Source: Pseudomonadota bacterium (GTDB lineage Bacteria; Pseudomonadota; Gammaproteobacteria; Arenicellales; Arenicellaceae). From it: a stretch of 32,349 nt of DNA. Both the position numbers and the translations under genes were made by a program. Location: contig JABJKL010000057.1 of the NCBI GenBank assembly GCA_018660405.1, forward strand, positions 1-32,349, read 5' to 3'. Each line of letters starts with the position of its first letter. The stretch's first letter is position 1. Below are positions 8,551 through 15,929 of the stretch, piece after piece. The notes under the pieces were generated by a model, which searched no databases, was not told the origin of the DNA, and saw nothing but the letters and a program-made list of their open reading frames with translations.

Positions 8551-8554
8551 GAAA

Positions 8555-9661
8555 CTAAAGCCGCATCGGCATTATTAAATACAATGTGTTTTCGTTTTTT
8601 GGGCTTTTGACTGTGCAGGATGTGTTCGCATCTTGAAGGCCAAGCACCACCTCTTTCGTGTCCAGGTTTCTTAGCGCGTCCAACACGTAGTTAACATTAA
8701 ATCCCACTTCCACGGCTTCGTCTGAGTAATCTACAACCATTTCATCGTTCGCTTGTTCTTGTTCCGGATTGTTCGAGCTGACTTTTAATAATCCTGATTC
8801 CAGCGTTAAAGAAATGCCCTTAAACTTCTCATTACTTAAAATTGCTGCCCTAACCAACACATCAATAAACTCCTGTCTATCCAAACTGATATGCTTGCTT
8901 AAATTCGCTGGTATAACACTGTTGTAATCAGGAAATCGTCCATCTATTAGTTTGGAAATAAACATAAGCCCATCTGTTGAAACGCTTATGTGATTCGCAT
9001 TAATTTTAACTTCGACATCACCTTCATCTTCCGAAGATAAAAATCGCTGCATTTCCAAAACCGCTTTTCTTGGCACGATTCTTTGCACGCTGGCTTCCTG
9101 TATTCCAGGCACTGCTATTTCTGATCGGGCTAAGCGATGACCATCTGTAGCAACGGCTCTTAAAACACCCTGCTCGATTTCAAATAAAAGACCATTTAAG
9201 AAATAGCGAACATCTTGTTGCGCCATAGCAAACTGTGTAGAAGCCAATAAACCTGATAGCGCACTCCTGGAAACACTAAAATGAGCATCCCAATCGCTTA
9301 CTTCCAGTTTAGGAAACTCCTTGGCTGGCAATGTCTGCAATGTGAACCGTGTGCGCCCACTGGACACAACCACTTTATTTTCTTGCGCAGCATCCAATTT
9401 AATTTCGGCACTGTCTGGCATTGAGCGAACAATATCAAATAATTTACGGGCACCAACGGTAAGCTCACCATCAACCGAGTCAAGACCTTCGATAAATGTG
9501 GTGATTTCCGTTTCCAGATCAGTTCCAATTAATGTCAGTTTTGCAGAAGAGGCTTGTAAATAAACATTACCTAAAATAGGTAGTGTTTGTCGTTTCTCGA
9601 CAACACCTACTACGTAGGATAACGGTTTTAGCAGTATTTCTTTTTTTACAATCAGTTCCAT
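8555..9661 (-). CDS. dnaN: DNA polymerase III sliding clamp (beta subunit)
   Basis: Forms the ring-shaped dimer that tethers DNA polymerase III to DNA. The frame is open further upstream to 9769, but the ATG at 9661 begins the family N-terminus (MELIVKKEILLKPLSYVVGVVEKRQTLP, shown here across residues 1-28) and has AGGA at proper spacing. This gives 368 residues, close to the 366 of E. coli. Three clamp domains are recognisable: 1-120, about 125-250 (including LFEIEQGVLRAVATDGHRLA) and about 250-368. The protein ends in YLIMPMRL, the conserved clamp C-terminus. It follows dnaA on the same strand. The next gene downstream should be recF but is gyrB. Confidence 0.97.
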   Translation of the reverse strand: MELIVKKEILLKPLSYVVGVVEKRQTLPILGNVYLQASSAKLTLIGTDLETEITTFIEGLDSVDGELTVGARKLFDIVRSMPDSAEIKLDAAQENKVVVSSGRTRFTLQTLPAKEFPKLEVSDWDAHFSVSRSALSGLLASTQFAMAQQDVRYFLNGLLFEIEQGVLRAVATDGHRLARSEIAVPGIQEASVQRIVPRKAVLEMQRFLSSEDEGDVEVKINANHISVSTDGLMFISKLIDGRFPDYNSVIPANLSKHISLDRQEFIDVLVRAAILSNEKFKGISLTLESGLLKVSSNNPEQEQANDEMVVDYSDEAVEVGFNVNYVLDALRNLDTKEVVLGLQDANTSCTVKSPKNENTLYLIMPMRL

Positions 9662-9689
9662 ACTTGTTATTCCTATTATAAGGCCTGTT

Positions 9690-9860
9690 GATATGTGGAA
9701 AACAATAAAATCATGATTATAATCAATTGTTTCTGGGTAATTTGAAATATGGTAAACGGTTATAAACAACCTTTAAACCTGAGGATAAATTGTGGGTAAC
9801 ATCATAAAAGAGGTGAGATATTTTATCTGCCTTTTATTCACAGGTTATCCATAATTTATA
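9690..9860. other. oriC: Candidate replication origin: DnaA-box cluster in the dnaA-dnaN gap
   Basis: Several 9-mers close to the DnaA box (TTATNCACA, or looser TTWTNCACA) are crowded here. TTATTCACA (9834-9842, plus) is a full match. TTTTCCACA (9694-9702, minus) matches the looser form. One-mismatch copies are TTATCCATA (9845-9853, plus), TTACCCACA (9791-9799, minus), TTATCCTCA (9780-9788, minus) and TTATAAACA (9760-9768, plus). Between them is an A+T-rich stretch (about 9699-9775) that could unwind. The opposite dnaA flank (11228-11390) shows no comparable match. The extent of oriC is inferred; GC skew would be the test. Confidence 0.5.
9834..9853 (+). promoter_or_regulatory. Paired DnaA boxes
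   Basis: TTATTCACA (9834-9842, exact TTATNCACA) and TTATCCATA (9845-9853, one mismatch) lie in direct orientation 11 bp apart, start to start. That puts them about one helical turn apart, on the same face. They are about 50 bp from the dnaA stop codon. Such spacing suits cooperative DnaA binding. They are the strongest single element of the proposed origin. Confidence 0.55.
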
Positions 9861-9898
9861 CCATGGTTTCGCTTGGCTGTTTAGTGCTCAAATTTTAC

Positions 9899-11227
9899 CT
9901 AACCGCCCAATATTTTAAATAAACTATTGTAGTCGTCTTTAATTAACGCATCCTCTTTTATAAGGTCGTTAATTTTTCGACAAGCATGCATTACGGTTGT
10001 GTGATCGCGGCCACCAAAGGCGTCACCAATATCTGGCAAGCTAAGGTTGGTAAGCTCCTTTGATAAAGCCATAGCGATTTGTCTAGGTCTGGCGATCTGG
10101 CGATTACGCTTTTTGGATTTAAGATCCGCCACACGCATGTTGTAATAATCGGCGACCGTTTTTTGAATATTTTCTACCGATACCTTGCGTTCCTGAAACA
10201 AGGTGAGATCTTGCAGCGCCAATCGAGCGCTTTCAAGATTAATCGAATTTCCAGTAAAAGCAGCGCCAGCAATTAACCTATGCAAAGCACCTTCAAGTTC
10301 ACGAACATTGGATCGAATATGCTTGGCAACCATAAAAGCCACTTCGTCTGGAAGTTCAATGGTTTTTTCTTTCGCCTTGTTTTTTAATATAGCAACGCGC
10401 GTTTCGAGTTCAGGAGGGTCAACGCGGACGGTAAGGCCGCTCTCAAATCTGGAAATCAGGCGCTCTTGTACGGCATCAATTTCTTTCGGGAACCGATCGC
10501 TGGCAATGATGATTTGGCTACCCGCCTCCATGAGCGTGTTGAAGGTGTGAAAAAACTCTTCTTGTGATTGGCTTTTACCTGAAAAAAACTGAATATCATC
10601 AATGAGCAAAGCATCTACTGAACGATAATATGCTTTAAAATCGTCCATTTTCCCACGCTGCAATGCTTTAACCATGTCAGAGACAAACCGTTCTGAATGA
10701 ACGTAAATAACTTTTCTCGATTTCTTTTGCCCAATAATATTACCGGCGGCGTGCATTAAATGTGTCTTTCCTAACCCGACGCCGCCATATATAAACAGGG
10801 GGTTATAAGCAGAGCCAGGGTTTTCACCCACTTGTAAAGCAGCGGCCCGCGCTATTTGGTTGGATTTTCCTTCAACGTGAGAGGAAAAAGTATAAGCCGC
10901 ACTGGGTCGGTTAGCCCCATAGGGGGACGAACTGTTTTTAGGTTCAGGGGTATCGCTAGCGCGCAAAGGCTCGGCGGACATATCGTTATCACCAATAATA
11001 AGCGTTACTCGCATTTTGGCGCTCGAGAATAGCCGAACGGTTTCACTGAGTGTTTCTGTTAAATGTTCGTCTATCCAATCCTTAACAAATTTATTAGGCG
11101 CGTATAGAGTGCATTCATTTTTTACGATATGGGCATGAAGTGGGCGAACCCACATATTAAATTCACGCTCGCCAAGCTCGAGCTCTAATTTACTGAGACA
11201 TTTTCGCCAAATTTCTTTGTTACTCAA
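9899..11227 (-). CDS. dnaA: Chromosomal replication initiator DnaA
   Basis: AAA+ ATPase that binds DnaA boxes, melts the origin and loads the helicase. The 442-residue protein has domain I (about 1-75, IWRKCLSKLE... and FNMWVRPLHA), a short linker (about 80-110), and the AAA+ domain with Walker A GGVGLGKTH (148-156), Walker B LLIDDIQFF and the arginine-bearing RLISRFESGL. The C-terminal DNA-binding domain has RQIAMALSKELTNLSLPDIG and the signature GGRDHTTVMHA. The start is TTG at 11227; GAGG lies upstream at fitting distance and the family N-terminus begins there. The divergent rpmH gene is 163 bp away. dnaN follows downstream. Confidence 0.98.
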   Translation of the reverse strand: MSNKEIWRKCLSKLELELGEREFNMWVRPLHAHIVKNECTLYAPNKFVKDWIDEHLTETLSETVRLFSSAKMRVTLIIGDNDMSAEPLRASDTPEPKNSSSPYGANRPSAAYTFSSHVEGKSNQIARAAALQVGENPGSAYNPLFIYGGVGLGKTHLMHAAGNIIGQKKSRKVIYVHSERFVSDMVKALQRGKMDDFKAYYRSVDALLIDDIQFFSGKSQSQEEFFHTFNTLMEAGSQIIIASDRFPKEIDAVQERLISRFESGLTVRVDPPELETRVAILKNKAKEKTIELPDEVAFMVAKHIRSNVRELEGALHRLIAGAAFTGNSINLESARLALQDLTLFQERKVSVENIQKTVADYYNMRVADLKSKKRNRQIARPRQIAMALSKELTNLSLPDIGDAFGGRDHTTVMHACRKINDLIKEDALIKDDYNSLFKILGG

Positions 11228-11292
11228 AATACCGCCTCTGGAAAACCTGCATTTATGGAATAAATATGGTTTGAAATAAACCCTGATTCTTA

Positions 11293-11321
11293 TTGACTAG
11301 AAGCACTAAAAAACGTACTTT
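11293..11321 (+). promoter_or_regulatory. Possible rpmH promoter
   Basis: TTGACT (11293-11298) is one base from the -35 consensus and is followed after 17 bp by TACTTT (11316-11321), a poor -10. Transcription would begin about 65 bases before the rpmH ATG. The 163-bp gap must hold divergent promoters for dnaA and rpmH. I could not identify a convincing dnaA promoter. Confidence 0.38.
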
Positions 11322-11390
11322 TACGCGCTATTTTTTAGCCACGGTATATGCTGTGGTTCCAAGCAATCGCACCTATAGAGTGTAAGTGAC

Positions 11391-11525
11391 ATGAAACGTA
11401 CTTTTCAACCAAGTAATTTAAAACGAAAGAGAACACATGGCTTCCGCGCGCGGATGTCAACGCGTGGTGGTCGCGCAGTTATTAATGCACGGCGGGCCAA
11501 AGGCCGTCGTCGCCTGAGTGTATAA
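11391..11525 (+). CDS. rpmH: 50S ribosomal protein L34
   Basis: A 44-residue, very basic protein starting MKRTFQPSNLKRKRTHGFRA and ending AKGRRRLSV, which is essentially the universal bL34 sequence. It is a small protein of the large ribosomal subunit that binds 23S rRNA. The highly conserved RTHGFRARMSTRGGRAV segment and the ARRAKGRRRLS tail leave no doubt. It is the first gene of the rpmH-rnpA-yidD-yidC-mnmE block and diverges from dnaA, the standard origin-proximal arrangement in gammaproteobacteria. Confidence 0.98.
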   Translation: MKRTFQPSNLKRKRTHGFRARMSTRGGRAVINARRAKGRRRLSV

Positions 11526-11587
11526 GCGTACGACATAGTTTTATCACAGGCATAATCAGTGACCATTAATTTTGTGTTGGTAATTCT

Positions 11588-11932
11588 CTGATAAATAATC
11601 GTCTCCAAAGATGGCGAAAACTACAAAGCGCTGATCATTATAAGCAGGTGTTTGATCAGCGCCAGTGGGCATCGAGCCGATATTTCAAAGCGTGTAATAA
11701 AGAAAACGGCCTGGATCATTCACGTTTGGGTTTAGCAATATCTAAAAAAATATCCAAATCGGCTGTTGTGCGGAACATGTTGAAGCGACATATTCGGGAA
11801 AGTTTTCGGTGTAATCAAAAAGTTATTAAAGGCCTTGATATTATTGTTTTATCCAAACAAGAAAGCGTGATGGCTAATTCAATAGAGTTAAGGCAGGACT
11901 TAAATTTATTATGGAAGCGCTGTCAAAAATAG
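11588..11932 (+). CDS. rnpA: Ribonuclease P protein component (start codon uncertain)
   Basis: Protein subunit of RNase P, which matures the 5' ends of tRNAs together with the catalytic RNA. Recognisable sequence includes KLQSADHYKQVFDQ, RLGLAISKKISKSAVVRNMLKR (given here as two parts of one block) and the signature RNMLKRHIRESFR. The first standard start in frame is GTG at 11648. That start would remove the KLQSADHYKQ helix, which aligns with the E. coli and Pseudomonas N-terminus. The frame is open back to 11570 but offers no ATG, GTG or TTG. I set the start at CTG 11588, which gives 114 residues and the family-typical N-terminal length. ATA at 11591 is another option, or there may be a frameshift or sequencing error upstream. 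The last 22 bases overlap yidD. Confidence 0.85.
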   Translation: MINNRLQRWRKLQSADHYKQVFDQRQWASSRYFKACNKENGLDHSRLGLAISKKISKSAVVRNMLKRHIRESFRCNQKVIKGLDIIVLSKQESVMANSIELRQDLNLLWKRCQK

Positions 11933-12162
11933 CAGTAACGCCATTTATCGTTTTACTTAAACTCTATAAATTGATTGTTAGCCCCTGGCTGGGCGAGCGC
12001 TGTCGATTTAGCCCGAGCTGTGCGGATTATGCGCAAGAAAGTTTGTCTCAACACGGGTTTTTGCGTGGAGCTCTATTCACGGTAAAACGAATCGCACGTT
12101 GCCATCCCCTCGGCGGCGAGGGTCTTGACCCCGTGCCGCAAAAACAAGCCCCCCGACGGTAA
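11911..12162 (+). CDS. yidD: YidD membrane protein insertion efficiency factor
   Basis: Small protein (83 residues) thought to assist YidC-dependent insertion of inner-membrane proteins; its mechanism is not settled. The family core is intact: LLKLYKLIVSPWLGERCRFSPSCADYA broken as LYKLIVSPWLG plus CRFSPSCADYA, then GFLRGALFTVKRIARCHPLG and GLDPVP. The three conserved cysteines are present. The N-terminal amphipathic/hydrophobic stretch (about 5-25) suits inner-face membrane association. The ATG at 11911 lies inside rnpA, so the two genes overlap by 22 bp, and yidC follows after 15 bp. This is the conserved rnpA-yidD-yidC order. Confidence 0.95.
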   Translation: MEALSKIAVTPFIVLLKLYKLIVSPWLGERCRFSPSCADYAQESLSQHGFLRGALFTVKRIARCHPLGGEGLDPVPQKQAPRR

Positions 12163-12177
12163 AGACAGAAACTCAAA

Positions 12178-13899
12178 ATGGAAATACAAAAAAACATTCT
12201 AATCGTGGCGGTAGTGGTGCTATCGTTTATTTTGTATCAACGCTGGCAAGAATTTCAGCAAGAATACGCAGCGGAACACCTGGTAAACACCGAGTATGTG
12301 GAGCGAGAGAATTCTTCTGTTGTTCCCCAAGCTGCAGATATACCCGAAGTATCTGAATTAAGCGGGCAAGAAGAGAGCGGGCTTCCATCAACACCTGAGG
12401 CGACACAGCCTAATGTCGTGGACGAACCGTTATCAAGCGCCGGCAGATTCATTGAAATTACAACAGACCTTGTTCGAGCCAAAATAAACACGGTGGGCGG
12501 CACGCTGGCTTATTTGGAATTAATCGAAGAGCCAGAAACGGTTGAACAACCAGACATCGGGTACAAACTTCTCAAAACGCCGACATCTGCGAGCACGCAA
12601 GATCAGTTTGTTGCACAAAGCGGCCTGATTGGTCGAGACGGCACCTACCCGAACCATCACACCGTTTTTAGTGCCGAACGTGAAGCCTACCAGCTAAACG
12701 ACGAGTTGTTGCGCGTACCGCTGAACTGGACAGACGAGCGCGGCGTTCAATATATTAAGGAGTTTGTGTTTCATCGCGACAGCTATGTTGTTGATGTGAC
12801 GTATACCATAAAAAACGAATCAACAGAACAGATTAGTGTTTACCCCTATGCGCAGCTAAGCAGAACAGACCCAAGCTCTAACTCTGGGGGTGGGTTTGGG
12901 CGATTGCCAAGTTATCTGGGCGGGGTGATTTATACGGATGATGAGAAATACCAAAAAGTAGATTTTGGTGATATGGATGATGCAAACTTAACCGTTCAAA
13001 CGCCCAATGGTTGGGTGGCAATGATAGAGCATTATTTTGTTGCGGCGTGGCTTCCTCAGCGTGGCCAGCCGAAAGAGCTTTATTCTCTGGTTTCAAATAC
13101 CGGCCCAAGGCCGGTGTATAGCATCGGTTATAAATCACTGGAAGCGACAAGACTTTCTGCTGGCCAATCAGGCACCATTGCTTCAATGTTGTACGCGGGA
13201 CCGAAAGAGCAATACCGCCTGCGAGCGATCGAAGAAGGAATGAGCCAGGAGGGCTTAAAACTAACCGTAGACTACGGTTGGCTTACGGTAGTGGCAAGCC
13301 CTTTGTTTTGGTTGTTGGAAAAAATTCATGGCGCGGTTGGCAACTGGGGTTGGGCCATTATTTTTCTAACAATATTGATTAAGGCGCTGTTTTATCCGTT
13401 ATCCGCCGCGAGCTACAAATCCATGGCCGCGATGAAACGATTGCAGCCAAGAATGGCGACGTTAAAAGAGCGGTACGCAGACGATAAACAAAAGTTCCAG
13501 GCGGCAATGATGGAGCTTTACAAAGCAGAGAAGGTCAATCCGGCGGGTGGCTGCCTGCCTATTTTGATTCAAATACCCGTGTTTCTCGCGCTTTATTGGG
13601 TGTTGTTAGAAAGCGTTGAGCTTCGGCAGGCAGATTTTGCCTTGTGGTGGAACGATCTGTCCTCACCAGATCCATATTATGTGTTGCCAGTTTTAATGGG
13701 TGCGTCCATGTTTTTTCAGCAGAAATTAAATCCAGCGCCAGTGGATCCGATGCAACAAAAAATAATGATGTTCATGCCGTTGGTTTTAACCTTTTTGTTT
13801 TTAAGCTTTCCGCAAGGATTGGTTCTTTATTGGGTCGTGAACAACTGCCTTTCTATTGCTCAGCAATGGCTAATTAACAAGCGTGCCGGAGCCACCTAA
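12178..13899 (+). CDS. yidC: Membrane protein insertase YidC
   Basis: Inner-membrane insertase that works alone or with SecYEG to insert and fold membrane proteins, among them Fo subunits a and c, which are encoded further right in this window. The 573-residue protein has the gram-negative architecture. TM1 is at the extreme N-terminus (about 5-20). A low-complexity Glu/Pro/Ser linker (about 30-85) leads into a large periplasmic P1 domain (about 90-340). The conserved five-TM core follows, including NWGWAIIFLTILIKALFYPL, the cytoplasmic hairpin KSMAAMKRLQPRM...YKAEKVNPAGGCLP, and the last TM with LVLYWVVNN. No part is missing. It sits 15 bp after yidD. Confidence 0.97.
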   Translation: MEIQKNILIVAVVVLSFILYQRWQEFQQEYAAEHLVNTEYVERENSSVVPQAADIPEVSELSGQEESGLPSTPEATQPNVVDEPLSSAGRFIEITTDLVRAKINTVGGTLAYLELIEEPETVEQPDIGYKLLKTPTSASTQDQFVAQSGLIGRDGTYPNHHTVFSAEREAYQLNDELLRVPLNWTDERGVQYIKEFVFHRDSYVVDVTYTIKNESTEQISVYPYAQLSRTDPSSNSGGGFGRLPSYLGGVIYTDDEKYQKVDFGDMDDANLTVQTPNGWVAMIEHYFVAAWLPQRGQPKELYSLVSNTGPRPVYSIGYKSLEATRLSAGQSGTIASMLYAGPKEQYRLRAIEEGMSQEGLKLTVDYGWLTVVASPLFWLLEKIHGAVGNWGWAIIFLTILIKALFYPLSAASYKSMAAMKRLQPRMATLKERYADDKQKFQAAMMELYKAEKVNPAGGCLPILIQIPVFLALYWVLLESVELRQADFALWWNDLSSPDPYYVLPVLMGASMFFQQKLNPAPVDPMQQKIMMFMPLVLTFLFLSFPQGLVLYWVVNNCLSIAQQWLINKRAGAT

Positions 13900-13996
13900 A
13901 CACTACTGCCGCGCGACTCTAAGCACCACATCGAACTGATATTGCTATATTCAGAGTGCTCCAGATGATTCAAGACAAGGCCCAACCCCAAGGAAA

Positions 13997-15310
13997 GTGA
14001 TCAGCGATACTATTGCAGCAATAGCCACCCCTCCAGGTATTGGTGGGGTTGGTATCCTTCGTTTATCGGGTAAAGATGCGCACGCGATTGGTGCGGCGGT
14101 TGCTGGTAAAGTCCCAGCGGCGGGCAGGTTTAAATATCGGCGTTTTCGAGATGCTGCCGGCAATGAAATAGATCAGGGTCTGGTGCTTTGTTTTGGTGCG
14201 CCAGCGTCATTTACTGGGGAAGACGTTGTTGAATTACATGGCCATGGGGGCCCAACCCCCATGGCTATGTTATTGACTGCCTGCATTGATGCTGGCGCGC
14301 GTGAAGCGATACCGGGAGAATTTAGTCAGCGCGCATTCTTGAACGACCGTATCGATTTGACGCAAGCGGAAGCGATCGCGGATCTCATTAGTAGTGCGAC
14401 CGAACAAGCTGCACGAAGCGCGCTTAGGTCTATAAAGGGCGATTTTTCGGAACATATACAAAACCTCGAACAAGAGCTTATTAATTTTCGAATGTATGTT
14501 GAAGCAGCGATTGACTTTCCGGAAGAAGAAATAGATTTTCTTGCAGATGAAGGAGTACAAAAGCGGCTGCAGAAGATCAAAAGTCAGCTGCAAGAAACGG
14601 TTGAGAGCGCAACCGCAGGTGAGCTTTTACAACAGGGTGTGCAAATTGCTCTGGTGGGTGAGCCCAACGTGGGTAAGTCAAGCCTGTTTAATGCCTTGGT
14701 CGGATCCGAAACAGCCATAGTTACTGATATTCCCGGCACTACGCGTGATGTGATCGCCAAGTCAATTAACCTGGGTGGTCTGCTTGTACATTTGCTTGAT
14801 ACTGCGGGCTTGTGCGAAAGTGAAGATACTGTTGAAAAGATAGGTATAGATCGGGCAAGGCGAGCTCTTGAGGAGGCAGACCTGGTGCTTGAGCTGCGCG
14901 ATAGTACAAACAAGGCAGCAAAAAACGGACCCAATATCGAGAGCGCATTAGTCGTAAACACAAAAGCAGACCTTAGTAGAGGCCACCAAGGAGCTAGTGG
15001 TGGCGAAATACTCGTCTCGTCTAAAACAACAGAAGGAATTCCTGAACTGATTCAGCAAATAAAAAATCGGGTAGGTTTCAGCAATAGCACAGATAATGCC
15101 TTTAGTGCCCGCAAGCGGCACATCAACCTTTTGGATGCCGCGTTGTCGGCCGTTGTGCGTGGCGAGACCGAATTAAACAGTGCCGGAGCGGGTGAATTGT
15201 TAGCCGAGGAGTTGCGCGTAGCGCACGATGCCTTAGGAGAAATAACGGGCAAAATGACAGCAGACGATCTTCTTGGTGAGATCTTTTCAGGGTTTTGTAT
15301 AGGCAAATAG
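13997..15310 (+). CDS. mnmE: tRNA modification GTPase MnmE (TrmE)
   Basis: With MnmG it installs the 5-carboxymethylaminomethyl group on the wobble uridine of several tRNAs. The 437-residue protein has the N-terminal tetrahydrofolate-binding domain (ISDTIAAIATPPGIGGVGI at the start; GEDVVELHGHGGP), a helical domain, and the inserted G domain with GEPNVGKSS (G1), GTTRD (G2), DTAGL (G3) and NTKADL (G4). It ends in the catalytic FCIGK tail. The start is GTG at 13997, where the family N-terminus begins; no ATG is available in frame. The purine-rich AGGAAA is immediately upstream, unusually close. An 11-codon ORF from ATG 13965 ends with a TGA overlapping this GTG. Confidence 0.96.
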   Translation: MISDTIAAIATPPGIGGVGILRLSGKDAHAIGAAVAGKVPAAGRFKYRRFRDAAGNEIDQGLVLCFGAPASFTGEDVVELHGHGGPTPMAMLLTACIDAGAREAIPGEFSQRAFLNDRIDLTQAEAIADLISSATEQAARSALRSIKGDFSEHIQNLEQELINFRMYVEAAIDFPEEEIDFLADEGVQKRLQKIKSQLQETVESATAGELLQQGVQIALVGEPNVGKSSLFNALVGSETAIVTDIPGTTRDVIAKSINLGGLLVHLLDTAGLCESEDTVEKIGIDRARRALEEADLVLELRDSTNKAAKNGPNIESALVVNTKADLSRGHQGASGGEILVSSKTTEGIPELIQQIKNRVGFSNSTDNAFSARKRHINLLDAALSAVVRGETELNSAGAGELLAEELRVAHDALGEITGKMTADDLLGEIFSGFCIGK

Positions 15311-15338
15311 TAGATGTTAATCAACGCAGGAGAAGCAG

Positions 15339-15854
15339 ATGAATAATTATTGGCGTAATGTTTTAGTGGCCCTTACGGTGGCCGCAGCTTCTCTAAGCAC
15401 ACAAGCTCAGGAAGAGAGTGAAGGCGCGGTTACTGAGGAAGCCTACGGCGATTGGAGGGTGCGCTGCCAACAAACTGAAAATGATGTAAATACGTGCATT
15501 ATGATCCAGCAGGCGATGCTCGAAGAAAGCGGTGAAATGTTAATGCTGATCAACGTTGCGTATTTACCTGAGCAAGAGCAGCCCACGATGGGCATATTGG
15601 TGCCTTTGGGCGTGTCGCTCGCGACCGGCGTAAATTTTCAGCTGGGAGAGGGCGACGAAAACACGAGCGTCTTGGGCTACAGCCACTGCGATCAAAACGG
15701 TTGTTATGCGAGCCTGTTGTTAAGCGATGAAGCCGTTGAGCAAATTACCGCTGTTGGTTCGGGCTTCGTTTCATTTATGACATTGCAAGGCCAGCCGGTA
15801 AATGTACCGTTTTCGCCAAACGGATTTAGTGGTGCTTTGGAGTCATTGCGCTGA
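15339..15854 (+). CDS. Invasion-associated locus B (IalB) family periplasmic protein
   Basis: A 171-residue secreted protein with a signal peptide ending near residue 24 (TQAQ) and the IalB fold after it. Family features are the opening YGDWRVRC, the second cysteine in NTCIMIQQ, and the later CDQNGC pair. The cysteines are at 43, 53, 117 and 122 and could form two disulfides. The segment MGILVPLGVSLATGV is also typical of IalB proteins. The family is named for a Bartonella invasion gene, but most members are in free-living bacteria and their function is unknown. A strong ribosome binding site (AGGAGA) precedes the ATG. The gene lies 28 bp after mnmE on the same strand, so it may be read through from it. 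Confidence 0.83.
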   Translation: MNNYWRNVLVALTVAAASLSTQAQEESEGAVTEEAYGDWRVRCQQTENDVNTCIMIQQAMLEESGEMLMLINVAYLPEQEQPTMGILVPLGVSLATGVNFQLGEGDENTSVLGYSHCDQNGCYASLLLSDEAVEQITAVGSGFVSFMTLQGQPVNVPFSPNGFSGALESLR

Positions 15855-15929
15855 TTATTGACGGAGTATGATTTTGGAGCCGGCCGAGAAGCCGGAGGGC
15901 ATTATCGTTCGTCCATAAAAACCAAACCG

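Noticed and set aside
11228..11390. oriC in the rpmH-dnaA gap, as in Pseudomonas
   Set aside because: No TTATNCACA or one-mismatch cluster was found on either strand; only promoter-like sequence is visible.
15880..15895. CCGGC-CGAGAA-GCCGG hairpin between the convergent IalB and acyltransferase genes
   Set aside because: The stem is GC-rich and well placed but has no T-tract on either side. It could be a weak bidirectional terminator, but I cannot support that.
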